Shown piece after piece: positions 48,137 to 52,709 of a DNA stretch of 52,709 nucleotides. Under the pieces are notes generated by a model. It did no database searches. It was not told where the DNA came from and saw only the letters and a program-made list of their open reading frames with translations. The stretch comes from a virus. The position numbers were made by a program, and so were the translations under genes. Location: positions 1 through 52,709 of the IMG/VR virus record IMGVR_UViG_3300047300_000727. One strand, written 5' to 3'. How positions within the stretch are numbered: the stretch's first letter is position 1; the number at the start of each line of letters is the position of its first letter.

Positions 48137-48150
48137 CGGGACGGACGGAC
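48137..48150. repeat. CGGA-type repeat, upstream copy
   Basis: CGGGACGGACGGAC, repeated exactly at 48758-48771 on the other side of the zinc-ribbon gene. The gap 48100-48267 has no other clear gene; an ATG-initiated extension of the zinc-ribbon frame begins at 48130 but runs through this repeat and lacks a ribosome site. Confidence 0.8.
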
Positions 48151-48267
48151 ACGTGCTACATAAGGAACGCTCATATCCTAATATCGAGCAAATGTAGTGT
48201 GTGTCCAGCAAATTACAAAACACGCAAAGTCGTCACACACATTGACGCAAATGGGGATGTAGACAAA

Positions 48268-48756
48268 ATGGATAAATGTCCAAAGTGCGGAGTGCCCGCA
48301 ATGCAGGTAGTTGATGGTGAATGTATCGAGTGCCGATTGTTCCAAGTTCACCGCGATCCAGAACCTGTGACGTACGCAGACAAGCTCAAGGTGATGCTGT
48401 CTCAGGCAGGTACGGAATCGTTCTTTAGCCTGATGCCTCGTTTGTGGTCAGGAAGAATCGCATTTCGTGACTTGCCTGTGCCGACAGGTAAGGCAGTCAA
48501 GTATATGTTCTTTGATCGCGGTAACCTGGAGACGTTGTCAATGACTGTGCCAGACAACGCGATGATCAATACGAACATAAGCTTGCTTGACATGTCAGAC
48601 GACACATGGCATTTGCTACCGGAAGATATGGAGTTCAGCTGCCCGGTAGATGATCGCGAGATGCGGGCCATCAGGCTAATGAACAGACTGAAAAACCCAG
48701 AGTTTATGCGCTTCTTCGCGCACTGTGAACATGCCGAGACATGGATGCAGCAGTGA
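48268..48756 (+). CDS. Zinc-ribbon protein, 162 residues, unknown function
   Basis: Start set at the ATG at 48268, ten bases after GGGGA; the frame is open back to 48130. C-P-K-C-G near residue 4 and C-I-E-C near 22 form a zinc ribbon, followed by an unrecognised alpha/beta part (L-K-V-M-L-S-Q-A-G, V-K-Y-M-F-F-D-R-G-N-L-E-T-L) and a helical end with a Cys/His pair (A-H-C-E-H-A-E-T). The gene is flanked by the same 14-base CGGA-type repeat on both sides. Confidence 0.6.
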   Translation: MDKCPKCGVPAMQVVDGECIECRLFQVHRDPEPVTYADKLKVMLSQAGTESFFSLMPRLWSGRIAFRDLPVPTGKAVKYMFFDRGNLETLSMTVPDNAMINTNISLLDMSDDTWHLLPEDMEFSCPVDDREMRAIRLMNRLKNPEFMRFFAHCEHAETWMQQ

Positions 48757-48757
48757 C

Positions 48758-48780
48758 CGGGACGGACGGACGGACGGAGG
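48758..48780. repeat. CGGA-type repeat, downstream copy
   Basis: Four to five GACG units right after the zinc-ribbon gene stop. The first 14 bases equal 48137-48150. Confidence 0.85.
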
Positions 48781-48819
48781 CGCATACGCGTACATAGCGA
48801 GCGTACATAGCGCATAGTG

Positions 48820-48857
48820 AGCACGGTAGGTAAACAACCCGCCGTGCTTTTTCTTTG
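48820..48857 (+). terminator. Terminator closing block B
   Basis: AGCACGG (48820-48826) pairs with CCGTGCT (48842-48848), followed by a T-rich run (CTTTTTCTTTG). About 60 bases after the last block B gene. Confidence 0.7.
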
Positions 48858-49024
48858 TCTCGTTGTGGAGCCTAGAATCGATTTCAGACTCCACAAACTA
48901 CAGAAGCTCGAACCAGGCACAGTGACCGCACGTAAGGCGCCCGCATCGCATGTATTCCCGCACGATAACGCACGTAACGCGCGTATATACGCTAACCCGA
49001 GACGGGCTGCTAAAACGGACGCAA

Positions 49025-49050
49025 GACGGACGGACGGACGGACGGACGGG
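49025..49050. repeat. Tetranucleotide run (GACG) x6
   Basis: Six uninterrupted GACG units followed by GG, third and longest member of the CGGA-type repeats at 48137 and 48758. Such runs mutate fast by slippage. Confidence 0.9.
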
Positions 49051-49403
49051 CAGGTGCATGTGTGTGTCTGCGTCGCAAATGTGCTCAAATCCAAGCCTGG
49101 CAGATCCACAGATTGCTGCACCTGGCATTGGATTCTAAATCGAACGGACATAATGACATGATCGCCAGGGATCGGACGTAGCTGCAAACCGGACGCAAAC
49201 GAACGCAAATTAAGCGCGTCATAGGTCAAGCTTGCGGATTTACAGGTCAAGGTATGCATGCGTTTTAGGATGTGCATAGGCGCAAATGGGCGCCACGCTT
49301 GGGTAGTAAATCACGTATATGCACCCGCGCACATCCGCGACCGGAAATTATCTGGAATCTCTCGGGCGCGCGTTTCCTTCTATAGCAAACCGATAGGATC
49401 AAA

Positions 49404-49532
49404 CCCGGTATTGATCGCCCGCTATACCGTCAAGGTGAAAACCTGCCCGGTGTAGCTGCCCGGTAGCAGGTGCACCCGGTAGCAGGTGCACCTGGTAGCA
49501 TGTCAAGCGCCCGCCCGGTATTGATCGCCCGC
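49404..49532. repeat. 19-bp direct repeat pair and 16-bp tandem repeat
   Basis: CCCGGTATTGATCGCCCGC occurs at 49404-49422 and 49514-49532, 110 bases apart. Between them CCCGGTAGCAGGTGCA is repeated in tandem (49459-49474, 49475-49490) with a third partial copy to 49500. Upstream of the promoter at 49577. Confidence 0.85.
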
Positions 49533-49576
49533 GGCCTGGCATTTGTTACACGTCAAAAATAGCTGCCCGCGTACCC

Positions 49577-49606
49577 TTGACATAATCGCGCCCATAGGCG
49601 TATAAC
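49577..49606 (+). promoter_or_regulatory. Strong sigma-70-type promoter of block C
   Basis: TTGACA (49577-49582), 18-base spacer, TATAAC (49601-49606), about 30 bases before the ATG at 49636. Confidence 0.7.
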
Positions 49607-49635
49607 CAGACATCAATAAAGTTATGGGGGATTCT

Positions 49636-50193
49636 ATGGAACCAATTATTTTTAACCGGGCAGATATCCGCGAACTAGCGCGCGAAATGATCGCCCGCGG
49701 ATTTTGTACGGGCGTAAAACCTGTAGAATCGGATATTTCCGATTTTCGCGCCCGGTATGCTAGCGCGATCAAATACCTTCACCTGATCACGCTAGAATGT
49801 CCGCAAATGTCAAGCTTGACGTATACCGCGGGTGATTATGTACAAACTGGGCAGGGATACCAGAAAACGTTAATTCCGGGTGCAATGGTACAAAATGCCA
49901 TTGACGCGATCATGTATGAAATGTGCGAAAATTGCAGCGTTAAACCGGTTTTGTATTCTCAATATGACAATTTCGAATTGCGCGAAATTCAAGAGTGTCA
50001 TTATGCATTTGAACAAATCCAAAATGGGGATTTTGAATTTGTACGCGATCGCGCCTACGAATTAGGTATTGATGCATGCCATTTGGCATTTGATTCTGAA
50101 AATCAATTGATCATTACGATAAATGGTACGGATGTATACCGGGTTAAATTCCGGGTGTATTTTGGTGATCTCAGTATCGGGGAAATCGAATAA
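49636..50193 (+). CDS. Unknown protein, 185 residues (block C)
   Basis: Start at the ATG at 49636, five bases after GGGGGA, the same leader design as neighbouring genes; an in-frame ATG at 49624 lies before that site. Soluble, helical first part (F-N-R-A-D-I-R-E-L-A-R-E-M-I), then alpha/beta with acidic C-terminus. Not recognised. Coding sequence is A/T-rich but sprinkled with CCCGC and GCGATC words, and holds one GCGATCGC octamer at 50045. Confidence 0.65.
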   Translation: MEPIIFNRADIRELAREMIARGFCTGVKPVESDISDFRARYASAIKYLHLITLECPQMSSLTYTAGDYVQTGQGYQKTLIPGAMVQNAIDAIMYEMCENCSVKPVLYSQYDNFELREIQECHYAFEQIQNGDFEFVRDRAYELGIDACHLAFDSENQLIITINGTDVYRVKFRVYFGDLSIGEIE

Positions 50194-50210
50194 AGGTATC
50201 GGGGGAAATT

Positions 50211-50969
50211 ATGAAAACACTAGTAACAGTTAGCAATTCGGGCGCGCTTGAAATGCGCCCGCGATCAAACCGGGCGGATATCTGCACGGCCGTAGAAAAA
50301 TCAGATAATGATAAAACCGGGCCAGTATCGGCTACATGGGTTGCACAAAATAGCTGCCCGTCAAGCTGCCCGCATATGGGCGCAGGTTGTTATGCGGAAA
50401 CTGGTATGGCCGGGTTTACTACCGCGCGCCTAAATAAGGCGGCAGGTGATCACCCGGAATTAACGCCCGCGGAAATTGCACAAATTGAGGCTGCAGGTAT
50501 TGACACATTGACGGGTAAACGCGACCTGCGGCTGCATGTAGTGGGAGATGCCCGCACGGATAAAGCTGCGCAGATTCTAGCGGCTGCGGCAGATAGGTAT
50601 ATCGCGCGCGGAAATGCTAAAGGCAAAAATGTACGCGTCTGGACGTACACACACGCCCGCGATACAAAACGTGCATCATGGGGGAGAATATCGGTTTTAC
50701 GATCGTGTGAAACCCTGCAACATGTCAAGGCGGCACATGCTGCGGGTTATGCTGCCGCGATCGTGATCCCGGAACATGTACACGATACCGCGTATCCAAT
50801 GGGCGAATTTACCGCTATACCCTGTCCAGAGCAAACCGGGCGGGCGGCAAATTGCCAAGCTTGTGGACTATGCATGCGCGATCAAATGCTGCATGCAAAT
50901 AAGCGGGTGATCGTATTTGCGGCACATGGGCAGGGTAAACGGAAAATGGTGCACCTGAAAACAGTTTAG
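50211..50969 (+). CDS. Cys-rich phage protein (DUF7227/gp88-like)
   Basis: 252 residues with the GGGGAAATTATG leader. N-terminal part: W-V-A-Q-N-S-C-P-S-S-C-P-H-M-G-A-G-C-Y-A-E-T-G near 43-65. Middle: D-L-R-L-H-V-V-G-D-A-R-T near 102, V-W-T-Y-T-H-A near 143. End: C-P-E-Q-T-G near 207, C-Q-A-C-G-L-C near 218 and a V-I-V-F-A-A-H-G-Q-G-K segment. This Cys set and order recur in a widespread phage family of unknown function; the Cys clusters probably bind zinc or an iron-sulfur cluster. Family name is from memory of the pattern. Confidence 0.6.
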   Translation: MKTLVTVSNSGALEMRPRSNRADICTAVEKSDNDKTGPVSATWVAQNSCPSSCPHMGAGCYAETGMAGFTTARLNKAAGDHPELTPAEIAQIEAAGIDTLTGKRDLRLHVVGDARTDKAAQILAAAADRYIARGNAKGKNVRVWTYTHARDTKRASWGRISVLRSCETLQHVKAAHAAGYAAAIVIPEHVHDTAYPMGEFTAIPCPEQTGRAANCQACGLCMRDQMLHANKRVIVFAAHGQGKRKMVHLKTV

Positions 50970-50993
50970 CGTGCACCTGGTGCAACCTGGAAA

Positions 50994-51024
50994 AATACCC
51001 GCGTTATTTTTAGGCGCGGGTATT
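50994..51024. terminator. Inverted repeat after the Cys-rich gene
   Basis: AATACCCGCG (50994-51003) and CGCGGGTATT (51015-51024) form a 10-bp stem around a T-rich 11-base loop. It ends where the next promoter begins. Confidence 0.65.
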
Positions 51025-51052
51025 GACACATTAGAGTATATGCCCGTACCAT
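51023..51052 (+). promoter_or_regulatory. Promoter of the small membrane gene cluster
   Basis: Perfect TTGACA (51023-51028), 18-base spacer, TACCAT (51047-51052). Same spacer as the promoters at 43130 and 49577. Confidence 0.5.
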
Positions 51053-51083
51053 TATGCATCAAACCGACAGGGTGGTAAATCAA

Positions 51084-51170
51084 ATGTTAATCGTTGCAAT
51101 CGTGGTAGTAGTATTGATCGCATTTAGCGCGGTCTGTGGTTCAAATGCACCCGGGCCATGGTCGAAATAA
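51084..51170 (+). CDS. Micro-protein, 28 residues, one membrane helix
   Basis: ATG at 51084 after GGGTGG. Starts L-I-V-A-I-V-V-V-V-L-I-A-F-S-A-V-C-G, a clear membrane helix, then a short polar tail. The stop overlaps the next start (TAATG). Too short for family assignment; inferred real from coupling and design shared with its neighbours. Confidence 0.45.
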   Translation: MLIVAIVVVVLIAFSAVCGSNAPGPWSK

Positions 51171-51262
51171 TGTTAATTACACTATGGGCGCTAACTGCCG
51201 CAGGTATCGCGGTATTGATTTGGGGATTGTACGAAATCGTTATTAATGACGCGACAATTTAG
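51170..51262 (+). CDS. Micro-protein, 30 residues, one membrane helix
   Basis: ATG at 51170 in TAATG; an in-frame ATG at 51158 would add four residues. L-W-A-L-T-A-A-G-I-A-V-L-I-W-G-L forms a membrane helix with a short polar end (I-N-D-A-T-I). Followed by the leader of the next gene. Confidence 0.45.
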   Translation: MLITLWALTAAGIAVLIWGLYEIVINDATI

Positions 51263-51276
51263 GGAGGTATGGGGAA

Positions 51277-51471
51277 ATGTCAATTGTACAGTTTTACGCG
51301 CTATATTTTAGCGTAGCCTATGTATGCATATGGGCGATCATGTTTGTAATTTATGGCATGCGTGACACCGCCTTAATGGCATGTGGGCGGGCCATTATCA
51401 CAAGCGCAAAGCTTTGTATTTCGGCGATCGCATTTTTGGTATTCCGATACTTTATCGGTTTGATGTACTAG
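51277..51471 (+). CDS. Small two-helix membrane protein, 64 residues
   Basis: GGGGAAATG start at 51277. Two hydrophobic helices (A-Y-V-C-I-W-A-I-M-F-V-I-Y and L-C-I-S-A-I-A-F-L-V-F-R-Y-F-I-G) with a short loop. Topology fits a holin-like or membrane accessory protein; no family recognised. Contains a GCGATCGC octamer at 51424. Confidence 0.6.
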   Translation: MSIVQFYALYFSVAYVCIWAIMFVIYGMRDTALMACGRAIITSAKLCISAIAFLVFRYFIGLMY

Positions 51472-51489
51472 GAAATCATGGGGGAAATT

Positions 51490-51741
51490 ATGGATCAGTT
51501 AAACACTATACACGTTACGATACACCTTAAAGGTGATCGCCTTATGCAACCTTCAAAATGCGCGTACGTACCATCATGGGATGATATTGATCGCCTTAAA
51601 TCAGGTTTAATTGACGCGATCACAACCGGGCAGATAACGCAGGAATTTTTGACGGGCGCGATCATATCGGCATGCAAGCTTGCAGAATTTGACACCCGGA
51701 AATTCAAATTTGACGGATTAGAATGGGTTAAGGTGTATTGA
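51490..51741 (+). CDS. Small soluble protein, 83 residues (block C)
   Basis: Start at the ATG at 51490 with the exact GGGGAAATTATG leader; the ATG at 51478 lies before it. Beta-strand start (T-I-H-V-T-I-H-L-K-G-D), then a helical middle (D-I-D-R-L-K-S-G-L-I-D-A-I) and end. Not recognised. Confidence 0.6.
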   Translation: MDQLNTIHVTIHLKGDRLMQPSKCAYVPSWDDIDRLKSGLIDAITTGQITQEFLTGAIISACKLAEFDTRKFKFDGLEWVKVY

Positions 51742-51742
51742 C

Positions 51743-51856
51743 ATGATCGTATTAATCGCGCTTATTTTGTTATCTGCGGCCGTGCTAGCTGCCGCGATCG
51801 CGTGTAGTACTTTGTGGCATGCTGCCGATACTTTAGAGAAATATAACGCGGAATAA
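51743..51856 (+). CDS. Micro-protein, 37 residues, one membrane helix
   Basis: ATG at 51743, one base after the previous stop. I-V-L-I-A-L-I-L-L-S-A-A-V-L-A-A-A-I-A-C-S is a membrane helix, with a lipobox-like A-I-A-C; a short polar helix follows. Holds a GCGATCGC octamer at 51794. Last gene before a strong terminator. Confidence 0.45.
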   Translation: MIVLIALILLSAAVLAAAIACSTLWHAADTLEKYNAE

Positions 51857-51878
51857 TACGCGTAAAACGTCAAGCTTT

Positions 51879-51906
51879 AAACCGGGCATTATCGCCCGGT
51901 TTTTTC
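51879..51906 (+). terminator. Strong Rho-independent terminator
   Basis: AAACCGGGC/GCCCGGTTT 9-bp stem, ATTATC loop, T-run. Ends the block C operon. Confidence 0.85.
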
Positions 51907-52126
51907 TATTTACGGGCATATTCTCAACTGATCCTATAATGCCCGCGTACGGGCAAAATTCAGGCCCGTATGATGTCAAGCTACACCCGGTAGTATTCGG
52001 CCCGTGTAGCTGCAGATATGCGCCCGGTAGGATATCGCCCGGTATCGCTGCGGATACCTTGACGGGCAGATACACGCCCGGTTACATGCCCGCGATCACC
52101 TGCAACGATATACACGCTGCAACCCG

Positions 52127-52190
52127 CTACACGCCCGCTACACGCCCGCTACACGCCCGCTACACGCCCGGTTACACGCCCGGTTACACG
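52127..52190. repeat. Tandem repeat of CTACACGCCCG
   Basis: Four exact 11-base copies (52127-52170), then one 12-base variant GTTACACGCCCG (52171-52182) and a partial copy. No spacers, so not a CRISPR array. Confidence 0.95.
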
Positions 52191-52599
52191 TCAAGCGCCC
52201 GGAATACACCCGGTACGCGATCACCTGGATGCATGCACCCGGAATACCTGGATGCACCATACGCCCGGTTTACATCAAATCCAGGTGCACCATTTACCCG
52301 CGTCCAGGCGATCACCTGCTACCCTTAATTATTTACATTAGGCTACATCCCCGCATTTACTACACGCCCGTACATTATGTAATACGCCCGTGTATCTTGA
52401 CATTTACCCGGTACGGGTAAACATGCCCGCGATCATATAACGCCCGTATATGGCCAATATAGGCGCCCGTGTAGCTGCAGGTGTAGCCGTACGAAATACC
52501 GCCCGGGCGTAACATTTAGAAATTCTAAATTTAGGATCACCTTAAATATTTATCCTGCGGGCGCTATTACGTAAAACCGGGCAAATGTAAGAATTGCAG

Positions 52600-52617
52600 C
52601 GTGTCAAGCTTGACACG
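52600..52617. promoter_or_regulatory. 18-bp perfect palindrome
   Basis: CGTGTCAAGCTTGACACG reads the same on both strands, the form of a dimeric regulator's site. It contains TTGACA-like halves in both directions and the GTCAAGC word that is frequent in block C. Confidence 0.7.
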
Positions 52618-52709
52618 ATCAATAGACTTTGTGCAGCTTGAATATCGGGATATCTGGTAAATACCACCACCTGCTACCTGCGCATTCTATTCCCTGTGTC
52701 ACATTAGAG

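Larger units (their letters stand above)
48858..49576. other. Non-coding stretch with tandem and dispersed short repeats
   Basis: No convincing gene on either strand: ORFs here are short or antisense and lack ribosome sites. Contents: a GTGGAG/CTCCAC hairpin (about 48865-48895), a GACG tetramer run of six units (49025-49050), and from about 49160 on the CCCGC/GATCGC word style of block C. It holds the transition between blocks B and C. Confidence 0.6.
51907..52709. other. Non-coding, repeat-rich end of the window
   Basis: No credible gene: the longest frame (51939-52328) is a repeat-driven string rich in P, T, R and G without a ribosome site. A TATAAT at 51935-51940 could start a transcript into the region, but no good -35 is seen. 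Contents: CCCGC/CCCGG words throughout, an 11-base tandem repeat (52127-52190), a 17-base near-palindrome ATTTAGAA-A-TTCTAAAT (52514-52530) and an 18-base palindrome (52600-52617). Confidence 0.6.

Noticed and set aside
30247-48876. Shared 16-mer GTTGTGGAGCCTAGAA near 30250 and 48862
   Set aside because: A single 16-base match in 52 kb may be chance, and the flanks do not match.
48402-49277. Minus-strand frame of 291 codons
   Set aside because: It runs antisense to the zinc-ribbon gene, through the terminator and the GACG repeats, and the protein is repetitive and Cys/Ser/Arg-rich.
52127-52190. Possible CRISPR array
   Set aside because: Repeats abut each other without spacers and are only 11-12 bases long; no cas genes are present.
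51939-52328. Plus-strand frame of 129 codons with R-Y-T-P and G-Y-T-P repeats
   Set aside because: The protein repeats just mirror the DNA tandem repeats; there is no ribosome site and it follows a strong terminator.
52583-52709. End of window matching another part, as would be expected for a circular contig
   Set aside because: The last ~100 bases do not recur anywhere I looked in the window; only the left end matches internally.
1-52709. tRNA genes
   Set aside because: I saw no cloverleaf with the usual GTTCGA-type T loop and CCA-like acceptor in non-coding gaps; a dedicated scan would be needed to exclude them fully.

Overview
The window reads as tailed-phage (siphovirus-like) DNA throughout: gene-dense, short overlapping genes, head, tail, replication and recombination modules, and no rRNA, tRNA, integrase, transposase or CRISPR array that I could see. 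Nothing names the bacterial host. It is most likely one assembled contig from a virus community, because it falls into three blocks with different base and codon habits.

Block A (1 to about 30,100) is a complete siphovirus gene set: tail genes (1-10,056), a CHAP-type lysin and a metallophosphoesterase (10.2-11.7 kb), a minus-strand ERF/ParB-like operon (11.8-13.3 kb), a plus-strand early region with repressor-like HTH, a full sigma-70-type factor, VRR-NUC nuclease, AEP-type primase, AAA helicase and a structured possible origin (13.4-18.3 kb), small accessory genes including three Tad2/DUF2829-like proteins (18.3-22.1 kb), then terminases, portal, Mu-F protein, protease, HK97-fold capsid and connectors (22.1-30.1 kb). 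Two small membrane proteins (30.2-30.6 kb) could be holins.

Block B (about 30.7-48.8 kb, more A/T at third positions) carries a second full tail module in the same order: adhesin, gp10-like, terminator, two tail-tube paralogues, frameshifted chaperones, tape measure, hub and a 982-residue tip protein homologous to the block A one. Its replication genes differ: LuxR-type HTH, ERF, Gam/Gp157-like, a DnaD/replisome-organiser-like protein and DUF1064. Block B has no head genes or lysin in the window.

Block C (about 48.8-52.7 kb) holds few genes, several tiny membrane proteins, tandem repeats, and a strong signature of short recurring words (CCCGC, CCCGG, GATCGC, three GCGATCGC octamers). Four exact copies of a GGGGAAATTATG start-site leader, two in B and two in C, tie these blocks together.

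The key structural fact is that bases 1-127 are identical to 32,067-32,193, in the same frame of homologous adhesin genes, with a mismatch at base 128. Joining the two copies closes block A into a 32,066-bp circle with head followed by tail A. The simplest reading is a block A phage and a related block B phage sharing this sequence, joined at an assembly branch whose exact length (127) equals a common assembler word size. The alternative, one genome with two tail modules that recombination could switch, is more exciting and needs read-level evidence. Both tail modules use a textbook -1 ribosomal frameshift for the tail-assembly chaperone.
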